64,000 nt of DNA, taken from assembly GCF_002078355.1 (NCBI RefSeq), contig NZ_CP015363.1, positions 1,488,001 through 1,552,000 of the forward strand, given 5' to 3'. Positions 17,095 through 26,082 of this stretch are shown in pieces. Position numbers and translations under genes: made by a program. Each line of letters opens with the position of its first letter. The stretch's first letter is position 1. The notes under the pieces were generated by a model. That model worked only from the letters and a program-made list of their open reading frames with translations, was not told the origin of the DNA and did no database searches. The stretch is from Ferroplasma acidiphilum. Lineage in GTDB: Archaea > Thermoplasmatota > Thermoplasmata > Thermoplasmatales > Thermoplasmataceae.

Positions 17095-18762
17095 TTATAA
17101 TTTCTTTTTAAAATCATTATAGTCTTTATATATAGATATAAGAAAAGAATCTCTTGTCAGCTTGTGTTTATTTGACCATTCAACATCCTTCTCTATATAT
17201 GATAAATGGCTACTCTTATTTTCATTGGAAATATAATCGTCGCCATGCATATATGCCGTTATATTTTTTACTATTTCATCTGCGTCTACGTCCTTTAACA
17301 ATCCCAGGGATTGGCGCATTTTTATCATGCGTATTTCCGATTCATATGTTGCACGGGCAATTTGTTCTACTGACATCCAATTTGTATAATAATTTAAAAA
17401 ATCTGTCCAGATCTTTCCATTTTCTAAAAGATTAAAATAATCCGTTATGGTTTTTGCAGTAATTTTAAAGCCGTAAGTTTCCGGGTGTTCGTATATCAAT
17501 GACCCGGGGTCTATGAATGGAGTGAGTGGAGATATAAATGTATAAAGCTTTTCCTTAGCACTGGAAAATTTTTTCATTAATTTTTCACTATAATCAATAT
17601 CTGCATTAACATCATTAACAGTTTGGCCACTCATGCCTATAGTGAAATAAACATCAATTTTTTTTGCTCCCGCGGTAACAGCGTTTTGAAGAAAATCTTC
17701 AAGACCTTTATTGCTGTATGGTCTTCCGTTTCTATTTCTTATCACTTCGCTGGAAGATTCTGGCGATATTTCAACAGTAAAATCTGGAAATCTGTGGCTA
17801 AGTTCATTTAAATACTCTTTACCAGGTGGGGTAAAATATTCTGTTAAAAGTGGCAAACTAACTTTTCTATCTTTTAATTCCTTGAAAAGTGAGGAATAAA
17901 ATTTTTCTCCAGCATTGTTCATATCACCTGTAATAAATACCGGGCTCCCGAGCATTTCTTCCACAAGTGATATCTCTTCTGCTATAACTGAAGGCTTTCT
18001 ATACAGGGGTGCAACACTATTATAATTATTCTTATAAGCAAAATTAGACCCCCCGCAGAATGCACAGTTAAAACTACAACCATGTTCTATTACGGTCATA
18101 GCTTCTGTGTTATCCAGCCATGAAGCATATGGCAGGTGTCCTTTAATGTCATGATATTTTATTGCGTTTTTCATCAGAAGGCCATAATTCAAAAAAACAT
18201 CGTCTATAGATGAATATTCTATTTTGTTATGGATTATCCTGTTATTCTTTCTGTAAATCAAATTGGGGACGCGATCAAGTGCCTGATAACTATCCTCTGC
18301 GCCAGCAAGTTTGACAATGTTTGTTTCCTGTAGGTCGCCTTTCAAAATATAATCTATATAACCATAATGTGTCATTATGTCATCGGCAAAATAACTGGCA
18401 GAGAAACCACCAAGCAATACCTTTGAATCTGGATGCAAATCTTTTATAATTTTTGCAACTTTTAAGGCGCCATTTGCATGTGGGAGCCAGTGAAGGTCAA
18501 TACCATATATTTTTGATTTGACATGTTTCAGGTATTTTACCGGATCAAACGATGCTGATGAAACCATCATGGCTGCTACATTACATATTCTCGCATTGTA
18601 ACCTGAACTTATAAGTGAGTTGAGCATACTTATAAATCCAACTGGATACATCTCAAATACAGGGGTTGATGGAATAACATCACTAATAGGCCCCAATTTA
18701 ATATCCCGGGTTCTGAAGTCAAAAATGCTGGGAGCATGTACTAATGATATATCTGCATCCAT
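17095..18762 (-). CDS. B12-binding/radical SAM protein, archaeal COG1032 type
   Basis: 555 residues. The N-terminal domain (about 60-170) has cobalamin-domain features (IYGIDLHWLPHANGALKVAK, VLLGGFSASYFADDI, YILKGDLQET). The radical SAM motif is CxxxCxxC in IEHGCSFNCAFCGG. The barrel contains GDMNNAGEKF, TVEISPESSS and FTIGMSGQT. It resembles an archaeal family first named from Thermoplasma (recalled, not searched). Related COG1032 enzymes in acidophilic Archaea build rings or cross-links in tetraether lipids, so a lipid role is possible. Its start is one arm of the divergent promoter shared with repeat copy A. Confidence 0.85.
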   Translation of the reverse strand: MDADISLVHAPSIFDFRTRDIKLGPISDVIPSTPVFEMYPVGFISMLNSLISSGYNARICNVAAMMVSSASFDPVKYLKHVKSKIYGIDLHWLPHANGALKVAKIIKDLHPDSKVLLGGFSASYFADDIMTHYGYIDYILKGDLQETNIVKLAGAEDSYQALDRVPNLIYRKNNRIIHNKIEYSSIDDVFLNYGLLMKNAIKYHDIKGHLPYASWLDNTEAMTVIEHGCSFNCAFCGGSNFAYKNNYNSVAPLYRKPSVIAEEISLVEEMLGSPVFITGDMNNAGEKFYSSLFKELKDRKVSLPLLTEYFTPPGKEYLNELSHRFPDFTVEISPESSSEVIRNRNGRPYSNKGLEDFLQNAVTAGAKKIDVYFTIGMSGQTVNDVNADIDYSEKLMKKFSSAKEKLYTFISPLTPFIDPGSLIYEHPETYGFKITAKTITDYFNLLENGKIWTDFLNYYTNWMSVEQIARATYESEIRMIKMRQSLGLLKDVDADEIVKNITAYMHGDDYISNENKSSHLSYIEKDVEWSNKHKLTRDSFLISIYKDYNDFKKKL

Positions 18763-18778
18763 ATAAATGATACAATTT

Positions 18779-18791
18779 GAATATATATAAA
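18779..18791. promoter_or_regulatory. Bidirectional TATA region, repeat copy A
   Basis: An AT-rich TATA element (GAATATATATAAA) lies midway between the minus-strand ATG at 18762 and the plus-strand ATG-like site at 18808, about 23 nt from each. The arrangement, with exactly 46 nt between the two start sites, is repeated at 45422/45468. Confidence 0.5.
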
Positions 18792-18981
18792 CATATGTTT
18801 ATTACCTATGGCGGGCATTGGTTATATGTAATATTTTTGAATCTGTTATAGAGAGTATAGAAATACGGGATTTGCAATATAAATGGCTCAGAAGCCAATT
18901 GAGGTGTACAGAAAAATATCTAAAAGTACTACGAGTTCTTATACCTGCATGGTAATGGGCAGTCGCTCAATGACCAGCATA
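18781..18981 (+). repeat. Dispersed ~200 bp repeat, copy A
   Basis: Similar to 45441-45643 (copy B), in the same orientation and collinear at a constant offset of 26660 for the first 100 nt. Within 18835-18880 versus 45495-45540, 40 of 46 bases match; the rest matches less well with small indels. It starts with a TATA box and an ATGGC. Both copies contain early stops (MAGIGYM here) and a further 35-codon ORF with weak mutual similarity. No terminal inverted repeats seen. It could be a noncoding RNA or a decayed element. Confidence 0.65.
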
Positions 18982-19026
18982 GGTATATAAGATACATTTT
19001 AATATTTCAGTTGCATATTAATTAAT

Positions 19027-19113
19027 ATGGGGGCCTTAACGTTGAAGATTGCAGTTGTAATAATGGCATTATTGCTTCTGGCAATGGTTATTTTCGGTAC
19101 TATTTTTTATTGA
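19027..19113 (+). CDS. Candidate single-helix membrane microprotein, 28 aa
   Basis: A 28-codon ORF starting MGALTLK and continuing with an uninterrupted hydrophobic stretch (about residues 8-28) rich in Ala, Val, Leu, Met and Ile, ending FY. Preceded by TATA-like TTTTAATATTT at about 18997-19007. It sits just downstream of repeat copy A. A length near 20 hydrophobic residues suits one membrane helix. Chance hydrophobic ORFs occur, so confidence is modest. Confidence 0.35.
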   Translation: MGALTLKIAVVIMALLLLAMVIFGTIFY

Positions 19114-19288
19114 AAATGCCGCGCGTTTGATAAAACATATAATATAGAATGGTGCCTGAGATTTATACGTTGATCCGCAGAAAGGCGTCGGATGTAAATA
19201 TAATAAGCTAGAAAGAAAAGAGCACTGGAATTACTTATAGATTTTACAGACTCGCAAGAATTAAAATATGTTTATGTGATACTTGGAA
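19114..19288. other. Intergenic stretch without a recognised gene
   Basis: Part of the roughly 525 nt between the radical SAM gene and tRNA-Arg. Apart from repeat copy A and the 28-codon ORF, I see only a 20-codon ORF at about 19151 with no promoter-like context, and the AT-rich upstream region of the tRNA. Confidence 0.4.
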
Positions 19289-19362
19289 GCCCGTGTGGGG
19301 TAATTTGGATATCCTGAAGGCCTGCGGAGCCTTAGATTCGGGTTCAAATCCCGGCGCGGGCG
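19289..19362 (+). tRNA. tRNA-Arg (anticodon GCG)
   Basis: A 74 nt cloverleaf. The acceptor GCCCGTG/CGCGGGC has one T-G wobble, the anticodon stem is AAGGC/GCCTT with loop CTGCGGA, and the T-arm is TCGGG TTCAAAT CCCGG. Reads CGC (and CGU by wobble). No intron. G discriminator. Confidence 0.92.
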
Positions 19363-19389
19363 TTATACAGTAAGTTTCAGGCAAATAAT

Positions 19390-20295
19390 TCATGATAGAA
19401 CTGTATAAATAACCCCCTTTTCACTGTAGAGTCTGTTTTCTGCTTCATCAAAAACTACACTATGTATTCCTTCTATTATTTCATCAGTTACTTCCAGCCC
19501 CCTTCTTGCGGGGAGGCAGTGCATAAATATATAATTTTTATCTGCAAAATCGGCAAGTTCTTCATTTACCTGGTATCCCTTGAATAGTTTTTCTTTCTGG
19601 TCCTTTTCTTTTTCTTCGCCCATGGACACCCATACATCTGTGTATATAATATCGGCCGAATCTACCGCTGTTCTGGCATCCCTTAATATCTCTATCCTGC
19701 TGCCGGTTTTCAATGCAAGGTCCTTAGCCCTGTACAGTATATCTCTGTCCGGTTCACGGTGTTCCGGGCAGGCAACTGAAATGTCCATGCCTGTCAATGC
19801 AGCACCCAGAAGCAGGGAATTGGATACATTGTTTCCATCACCCACATATGCCAGTTTAAGATTTTCAAGCCTGTGCTTCTTTTCCATAATGGTCATAAAA
19901 TCTGCAACAATTTGCAGAGGATGTTCCATATTGTCCAGTGCATTCAGTACCGGAACATCGGCATATTTTGCCAGTTCCCTGACATTCCTGTAATCATATG
20001 CCCTGTATGAAATAATATCCAGGAATCTGGACATGACCCTTGCTGTATCCGCAATAGTTTCACCATCGCCAAGGTGCATTTCATGTGGGCTAAGGTATAT
20101 AGCATGCCCGTTGAGCTGTTCCATTGCTGCCTCAAGGGATATCCTTGTCCTTGTACTGGGTTTCTCAAAAATCATGCCAAGCAATTTCTTATCTGAAAAT
20201 TTTATTGTCCTGTCCTTTTTCAATTTTATAGATGTGCCTATTATCTGATCAAAATCATTTTCCATATCTGCTACTGATAGAATGTCTCTTTTCAT
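19390..20295 (-). CDS. argF: Ornithine carbamoyltransferase
   Basis: 301 residues. The carbamoyl-phosphate site is EKPSTRTRISLE (STRTR). The ornithine/catalytic site is FMHCLPARRG (HCLP), and VWVSMGEE provides the SMG loop that distinguishes ornithine from aspartate carbamoyltransferases. It makes citrulline in arginine biosynthesis, or runs the reverse route in the arginine deiminase pathway. No other arginine genes adjoin it. Confidence 0.95.
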   Translation of the reverse strand: MKRDILSVADMENDFDQIIGTSIKLKKDRTIKFSDKKLLGMIFEKPSTRTRISLEAAMEQLNGHAIYLSPHEMHLGDGETIADTARVMSRFLDIISYRAYDYRNVRELAKYADVPVLNALDNMEHPLQIVADFMTIMEKKHRLENLKLAYVGDGNNVSNSLLLGAALTGMDISVACPEHREPDRDILYRAKDLALKTGSRIEILRDARTAVDSADIIYTDVWVSMGEEKEKDQKEKLFKGYQVNEELADFADKNYIFMHCLPARRGLEVTDEIIEGIHSVVFDEAENRLYSEKGVIYTVLS

Positions 20296-20318
20296 AGATG
20301 GAAAGAAAGAAAATAAAT

Positions 20319-21284
20319 TTAAAACTTTTTATTTATGATATCGGTATAAAGCGTAATTGCGGCTTTGCTTCCATCGCCAACTGCTGTCGCTATCTGTTCT
20401 TCGCTTCCTGCAAGTACGTCGCCTGCTCCATATATGCCAGGAATATTTGTCCTTCCCTTTTCATCTGCTATAATAAATCCGTGCTTGTCCAGTTTAACCC
20501 CTATGTTTTTGAGGAACGATGTCTGTGGTATAACGCCAATATAGACAAATATTCCATCGAGGTTCTCTGTTTTTTCTTCCCCTGTAGCAAGGTCTTTGTA
20601 TTTGAGTCCTGTAAGTTTTTTGCCATCGCCGATGAATTCTTCAGTTTCCGCGTTAAGTATGAATGGAATTTTCTTTTCGTCTATTGATTTTATATACGCA
20701 TCCTCGCATTTTTTTATTTTTGAGTGTGCTATTATGGAAACGTTCTTTGCTATGCCCTTCAGGTAAAGTGCTGAGATAGCGCCGGAATTTCCGCCACCAA
20801 TGACTGCAACGTTCTTGTCTTTGAAAAGATAGCCGTCACATGTGGAACAATAGGATATGCCCTTTCCATAATACTCGTCTTCGCCTTTAACATTCATCTT
20901 TCTATGGGTTGTCCCTGTTGTTACAATGATGGCTTTCGCTGTAAAGTCTGATCTGTTTGTAATTATCCTGAACTTATCCCCCTCCTTTTTAATATCACGT
21001 ACATCAATTTCAGTGATAATTTTTCCATACTGGGCATAATGTTTTCTGAAATCTTCAGCCAGGTCTGCGCCCTCTATAGCTTTATATCCCAGATAATTTT
21101 CTACCAGAGGGGATACTGCTGTATTTCCTCCGGGAACTGATTCCCTTTCCAGTATAGCTACGCTCATACCTGACCTCTTGATGTAAACACCGGCTGAATA
21201 GCCTGCCGCACCAGCCCCGATGATAATTACATCATAATCAGTCTCATAATCCCTTTCAGTTGAACTAATGTTAAATTGCATCAT
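20319..21284 (-). CDS. trxB: Thioredoxin reductase-like flavoprotein
   Basis: 321 residues. The FAD-binding GxGxxG is IIGAGAAGYSAG, the redox-active disulfide is YCSTCDG, the NAD(P) Rossmann motif is VIGGGNSGAISA, and the second FAD motif is GIYGAGDVL. The arginine-rich HRRxxxR NADPH 2'-phosphate site is absent; the position reads IIAHSKIKKCED. The Thermoplasma enzyme is likewise known to be unusual in not preferring NADPH, so the electron donor may differ. It reduces thioredoxin-like proteins. The gene lies 23 nt upstream of argF on the same strand. Confidence 0.9.
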   Translation of the reverse strand: MMQFNISSTERDYETDYDVIIIGAGAAGYSAGVYIKRSGMSVAILERESVPGGNTAVSPLVENYLGYKAIEGADLAEDFRKHYAQYGKIITEIDVRDIKKEGDKFRIITNRSDFTAKAIIVTTGTTHRKMNVKGEDEYYGKGISYCSTCDGYLFKDKNVAVIGGGNSGAISALYLKGIAKNVSIIAHSKIKKCEDAYIKSIDEKKIPFILNAETEEFIGDGKKLTGLKYKDLATGEEKTENLDGIFVYIGVIPQTSFLKNIGVKLDKHGFIIADEKGRTNIPGIYGAGDVLAGSEEQIATAVGDGSKAAITLYTDIINKKF

Positions 21285-21351
21285 TATAAATCACCTTTAA
21301 AACATTGTAAAATCGTATATATACTTTTAAAAAATAAAAAAATTATAAAAA

Positions 21352-22989
21352 TTAGTATCCGCCCATGCCTGGAGGCATTCCGCCACCCATGCCGCCAGCT
21401 CCGCCCTGTGGGGCAGATGACTTCTTGCTGGCTATTACATCATCGATCCTGAGTATCATGGTGGCAACTTCCACAGCGCTTGATATTGCATGGGTTTTAA
21501 CACGGAATGTGTCGAATACCCCTGCCTTTATCATATCTGTTATTTTGTTTGCTTCCATGTCAACACCGAAGTTTTTGTTTCCCTTCTCGTGCTCTGACTT
21601 AAGAGATATCAGAGTATTAATAGGATCCATCCCGGCATTTTCTGCAAGTGTCCTTGGAATTATTTCCAGGGCCTTTGCAAAGGCTTCTATGGAAAGCTGC
21701 TCCCTTCCGCCTACGCTGTTGGAATATGACCTTAGCTTCATTGCAAGCTCGGCCTCTGTGGCTCCTCCGCCTGGAAGGTATCTTCCATCTTCCTTTGTTA
21801 TTGCAACAACCCTTATTGCATCGTTAAGGGACCTGTCGATTTCATCAACAACATGTTCTGTTCCGCCCCTGATAAGTATATTGACAGCCTTGGGATTTTT
21901 GCATCCTGTTACAAATGTCATCCTGTCGTCCCCTATTTTTCTTTCCTCAACGGTTTCGGCTTTTCCCATGGTTTCTTCGGTTATGTCATCAAGGTCGGTT
22001 ATCATTTTTGCGCCTGTGGCTTTTGCAAGCTTTTCCATATCGCTCTGCTTTACCCTTCTGACACCGTATATTCCATATTTGGCAAGATAGTACTGTACTG
22101 TGTCGTCTATTCCCTTCTGGCAAAGGACAACATTGGCTCCTGATTTCTTTATCTTCTCGGCCATTTCCTTTAATGTGTCGCTCTCCTGGTCAAGGAATTC
22201 CTGTATCTTTGATGGGTCTGTTATCTGTACCTTGGCGTCTATTTCGGTTTTCTTTATTTCAAGTGCAGAGTTTATAAGTGCTATTTTTGCATTTTTTACA
22301 ACAGAAGGCATTTTTGAGTGAACCTTTTCCTTGTCAATTATAAGCCCGTTTATGAATTTTGTATCTGCTGCGCTTCCACCGCTCTTCTTGTCTACTTTAA
22401 TATTTGCGGTATCAACTATGATTTTATCTCCATCTGTTTCAGTAACAGAGTTTATTGCATTTACAACAAGGTCTGCAAGAAATTCCGGTGCAACTCCTGT
22501 GTTTTTCCCGGAAAGTGCTGTTATAGCTATCTTTCTGAGCATAGCATCATCCTTTGCACTTACAGACATTGCTAGAAGCTGTTTCCTTGCTTCCTCTGCA
22601 GCCAGATGGTACCCATCAGCTATAATAGTTGAATGCACTCCCTGGTCAAGCAGGGCTTCTGCCTGTTTAAGAAGTTCGCCAGCAAATACAACAACAGTTG
22701 TGGTTCCGTCTCCAACTGCTGTATCCTGGGATTTTGAAGCCTCAACAATCATTTTTGCTGTAGGATGGTCTACATCCATTTCTTTCAATATGGTTGCCCC
22801 ATCATTGGAGATTATTATATCCCCTATTGAATCAACCATCATTTTGTCCATTCCCTTCGGGCCCAGTGTTGTCCTTACTGCATCTGCAATTGCCTTTGCG
22901 GCTTCAATGTTGTTTTTCTGGGCATTCTTACCCTGTTGCCTTTCTGTACCTTCCTTTAATATTAATATTGGCGTTTGACCTGACATCAT
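21352..22989 (-). CDS. Thermosome (group II chaperonin) subunit
   Basis: 545 residues. Conserved ATPase motifs are TLGPKGMDKMMVD, NDGATIL and GDGTTTVVV, with GGGATEAE and ..GVDMEANKITDM later, and a Gly/Met-rich flexible C-terminus (GGMGGGMPPGMGGY). It forms a two-ring ATP-driven folding chamber. The start is at the first or second of two adjacent ATGs (22989 or 22986). One subunit gene is in the window; these organisms usually have two. Confidence 0.95.
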   Translation of the reverse strand: MMSGQTPILILKEGTERQQGKNAQKNNIEAAKAIADAVRTTLGPKGMDKMMVDSIGDIIISNDGATILKEMDVDHPTAKMIVEASKSQDTAVGDGTTTVVVFAGELLKQAEALLDQGVHSTIIADGYHLAAEEARKQLLAMSVSAKDDAMLRKIAITALSGKNTGVAPEFLADLVVNAINSVTETDGDKIIVDTANIKVDKKSGGSAADTKFINGLIIDKEKVHSKMPSVVKNAKIALINSALEIKKTEIDAKVQITDPSKIQEFLDQESDTLKEMAEKIKKSGANVVLCQKGIDDTVQYYLAKYGIYGVRRVKQSDMEKLAKATGAKMITDLDDITEETMGKAETVEERKIGDDRMTFVTGCKNPKAVNILIRGGTEHVVDEIDRSLNDAIRVVAITKEDGRYLPGGGATEAELAMKLRSYSNSVGGREQLSIEAFAKALEIIPRTLAENAGMDPINTLISLKSEHEKGNKNFGVDMEANKITDMIKAGVFDTFRVKTHAISSAVEVATMILRIDDVIASKKSSAPQGGAGGMGGGMPPGMGGY

Positions 22990-23068
22990 AACAATCGATT
23001 CATAAATATGTTCTTCAATATAAATGTTTCTAAAATTAAAATATTTAAATTAAATGTATAGAATAATT

Positions 23069-24622
23069 TTAATCGTTTTCCCCGGATAATGTCTTTCTCC
23101 TGCTTTCTTTCTTTACCTCGGATGGCAGTCTCCCGAGCCTGTAATCCCCTGTATCAACAAATTTAATCAGTGTGGCAAGGTGCGGGTGTATTTTTTTAAT
23201 CTCACTGTAAATATCAAGTGCAACCTCCCTAAGGTCGGGATGAACCTGCTGGTTGGACCTCAGTTCTATGAAATATGTTAATTCGTTAAGGTTTGAACTG
23301 AAAACTACCGGGTATTTATATGCATATGGAACAACGTACTGGGCAATTTTTCTTCCGGACCTGCCCATAATATCATTATACAGTATGCGCGCTTCATCCA
23401 TTAATTCTACATATCTGGATCTGAGTTCAGGAATCTTTCCGAGATTTTCTGGAATATCGTATCCATATTGTGTGGATAAAGGTTTTCTGATTATTGAGAA
23501 AAAGCGGTGGCGCTGGAATTCCCTGAAGGCGCCGTAGTTCATATTTACTTCGAATGAGTAGGTTATGCCCTCAAAGGCCCTGCCAAGCTTATGCCTGCGA
23601 TTTCCCCTCAATGATTCGAGTTCCTTTAGAATGCTGTACTGTTTTTCCGGTGGGATATCTACATTGCTGGAACCTGCAGAACTGCCATATAGCAACATTC
23701 CTGTAGCAAGGTCTATTGCCCTTTTTTCATCCATAAAATTTATAACTTTTATATCGGGCACCTTTGCTGTATCATTTGAAAAAGAGTTGCCAATAGAATC
23801 CCTCGCGTTATTATACTTTATCTGTGCTATTCCATGGGCAGATACAGCATCTTCTATAAGTTCCGGGAGCTCTGGCTCAAGCTCTCTGTATATTAATTCC
23901 CCGTATTTCTCTGCCTCAGGTGTCCCGTATGCCTTAAGCCTTTCTATAAGTGATATGAATGCACGCCCATTGCCGGATATGCCAATATTTGTCAATGTGG
24001 AAGCAGGCAGCAATGCCCTTATCTCATCCAGTACTGCAGACCTCAGGGAGGATTTGTATGACTTTGACAGTGTGTTTTCATCCACGGATTCCAGATTCGT
24101 GTATTTATAATTCTTTCCGCCGATTTCAAATGTGAAGTTTTCTATTGGATTTGCATCTTCCATGTATTTCATCATCTCAGGATAGGCAGCGGAATAAAAG
24201 TCAAAAAGATCGTTGCAGTAGCTGTTATACTTGGATTCCATGGCTCCTACGCCGGCATTCTCTCCCCGGAGAAACAGGTAGTTTCCATTAACTTTTTTGT
24301 TGTATTTCACATACCTTGATGATTTTTCCAGATATGAAAGGCCTATCCTCGGTTCCTCTATGACCTTGGTGACTATGTTGGAAACGTTCTGTATTCCCAT
24401 CTGTGCTGTGGTTAATTCTGCAACTGATTCATCGCCATAATCCAGAAATATTCTCTTATAAAAATTGCTTGCCCTGTCAGGATTATTTTTAAATTCCTTC
24501 CCGTATACCTCCCTTATATCAAGATTTGCGGTTCTGCTATATCTTGACATGAGAGCTCCCCTGTCTATCATATCAGTCTTTATCAGGAAAACATCCCGGT
24601 CATTATTGGAAAAATCGTCCAT
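23069..24622 (-). CDS. Tandem ThyX-like protein (two thymidylate-synthase-X domains)
   Basis: 517 residues from ATG 24622, chosen because a TATA-like TTATATTTTTAT lies about 25 nt upstream; a longer form would start at 24664. Two ThyX-like halves are fused. The first has the substrate motif tail SxRY (LSYLEKSSRYVKY, residues about 95-107) but not RHR before it. The second has RHR (FQRHRFFS, about 370-376) but ends LSTQY instead of SxRY. Normal ThyX is about 220-250 aa, tetrameric and uses FAD to methylate dUMP. Whether this long form is a true thymidylate synthase is uncertain. Confidence 0.78.
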   Translation of the reverse strand: MDDFSNNDRDVFLIKTDMIDRGALMSRYSRTANLDIREVYGKEFKNNPDRASNFYKRIFLDYGDESVAELTTAQMGIQNVSNIVTKVIEEPRIGLSYLEKSSRYVKYNKKVNGNYLFLRGENAGVGAMESKYNSYCNDLFDFYSAAYPEMMKYMEDANPIENFTFEIGGKNYKYTNLESVDENTLSKSYKSSLRSAVLDEIRALLPASTLTNIGISGNGRAFISLIERLKAYGTPEAEKYGELIYRELEPELPELIEDAVSAHGIAQIKYNNARDSIGNSFSNDTAKVPDIKVINFMDEKRAIDLATGMLLYGSSAGSSNVDIPPEKQYSILKELESLRGNRRHKLGRAFEGITYSFEVNMNYGAFREFQRHRFFSIIRKPLSTQYGYDIPENLGKIPELRSRYVELMDEARILYNDIMGRSGRKIAQYVVPYAYKYPVVFSSNLNELTYFIELRSNQQVHPDLREVALDIYSEIKKIHPHLATLIKFVDTGDYRLGRLPSEVKKESRRKTLSGEND

Positions 24623-24724
24623 GAAAATAGTATCAGTCCGGTGGATAAAAATATAACGATGCATATTAATTGTATTATGATAATAGCTATATAATATTTT
24701 TATATGGATAGTATATATCCCTTT

Positions 24725-25567
24725 ATGAAATTGATAGTTTTAGGAGGATCAGGATTTGTTGGAAGCAACATCTTGAAGCAGATGGATGCCGAAGAAAAGG
24801 CTTATTTTTCAAGAAATAACTCGGATGAACTTGACAAACTTGGCATAAAATATATAAAAGGCGATGTAAGGGAATATGATGATGTAAAAAGTGCCATAGC
24901 CGACTACGATGTTATTGTCCATGCAATTGACGTACTTGCGGAAACAGAAGAGACACATGAAGACCTGTCATTGAAAGGGGTTAAAAATGTCGTAAATGCC
25001 ATGCAGGAACTGAGGGGAAACAAGAAACTTGTATATTTTTCAGCCATAAATGCGGATAAGGGAAGCACGGACTATTTCAGGTACAAAAGGCTGGGAGAAG
25101 ATAATGCAAACCTGCTCAAGAATTCATTAATAATCAGGCCTTCAACTATGTTTGGCCCCGGAGACAAATTTACGAAGATGCTTATTGAGGTTGCAAAGGG
25201 AAAAGTTCCCATGTTGCCAAAAAGTGGCAATATGGCTCCGGTACACATCAATGATGTTATCACGGTAATAAAAAATTCCATGGAAAGGTCAGGTACAATA
25301 GATATATGCTCCAGGGAACGCGTAACATTTGCTGATATGTTTAATATTGTACGTGCTAAACTGGGCATGCCACCGGTAAAGGAGATTTCATCTATTGTAT
25401 TCAAGCCATTTGTCGGATCTTTGCAGAAGCGCGGACTGCTGACAAAGGAACAGTTTTACATGCTCCAGCTGGATTATTACAAAGAGAATACATCTTTATT
25501 CAGGTATGTCAAAGAGCCCATAACATTTAAAGATTATATAAATTCAACCGACATAAATAAATTATAA
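24725..25567 (+). CDS. NAD(P)-binding epimerase-like protein (atypical extended SDR)
   Basis: 280 residues from ATG 24725 (MKLIVLGGSGFVGSNI), about 26 nt after TATTTTTATATG; the upstream ATG at 24704 lies within that TATA region. The Rossmann motif GGSGFVGS is followed by VIVHAIDVL and by LIIRPSTMFGPGDKFT. The catalytic YxxxK is represented by YFRYKRLGE. The closest families are the complex-I NDUFA9-like and sugar-epimerase extended SDRs. No adjacent pathway genes identify the substrate. Confidence 0.85.
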   Translation: MKLIVLGGSGFVGSNILKQMDAEEKAYFSRNNSDELDKLGIKYIKGDVREYDDVKSAIADYDVIVHAIDVLAETEETHEDLSLKGVKNVVNAMQELRGNKKLVYFSAINADKGSTDYFRYKRLGEDNANLLKNSLIIRPSTMFGPGDKFTKMLIEVAKGKVPMLPKSGNMAPVHINDVITVIKNSMERSGTIDICSRERVTFADMFNIVRAKLGMPPVKEISSIVFKPFVGSLQKRGLLTKEQFYMLQLDYYKENTSLFRYVKEPITFKDYINSTDINKL

Positions 25568-26029
25568 AAGTACGTTGCCCATGGCTTCGTTATTTATCAT
25601 ATTTATCAATTTTTGCATGAACTCAAGTGGGTATTCTGTTATATGATCTGAAAAATCAGGCAATTTTGACAATCTCCATAGATATGAGAGCGCTATGCGC
25701 AGATTTGATGCTGCAAGCACAAGGTACGCTGTATATTTATCACCATTATCCATCTTCTGATCAATATCAATCCATTCCTTTGTTTCCCGCCTCAGCTGCT
25801 TCCTTACATTATCGGCGAGAACGGTTTCATTATCGTATAAATTTTGATTCAGTGTGTCCAGTATATCCAGCATAGTCCTTAATTTTTCAACGTTTCTTGC
25901 CTCTGATACTGCAAGCCCTAGAAAAGATTTAACTATTTTTACATGTGATTCATAGAGAAAAAAATCATGGTCAGGGGGCAGGTTCCTGTCAATTAATTCA
26001 CAGTATTCGCCTGATTGTTCGTCTTCCAT
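25562..26029 (-). CDS. Hypothetical helical protein, 155 aa
   Basis: A soluble, probably all-alpha protein, acidic at the N-terminus, with several long helices (KIVKSFLGLAVSEARNVEKL, LAASNLRIALSYLWRLSKL). I do not recognise the family. It overlaps the 3' end of the convergent epimerase-like gene by 6 nt. Starts at 26029 (MEDEQSGEYC). Confidence 0.65.
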   Translation of the reverse strand: MEDEQSGEYCELIDRNLPPDHDFFLYESHVKIVKSFLGLAVSEARNVEKLRTMLDILDTLNQNLYDNETVLADNVRKQLRRETKEWIDIDQKMDNGDKYTAYLVLAASNLRIALSYLWRLSKLPDFSDHITEYPLEFMQKLINMINNEAMGNVLL

Positions 26030-26082
26030 AATAGTGAATTTAAATGTGTTTAATTAAATTATTCAATAAAATGTAACTACAA

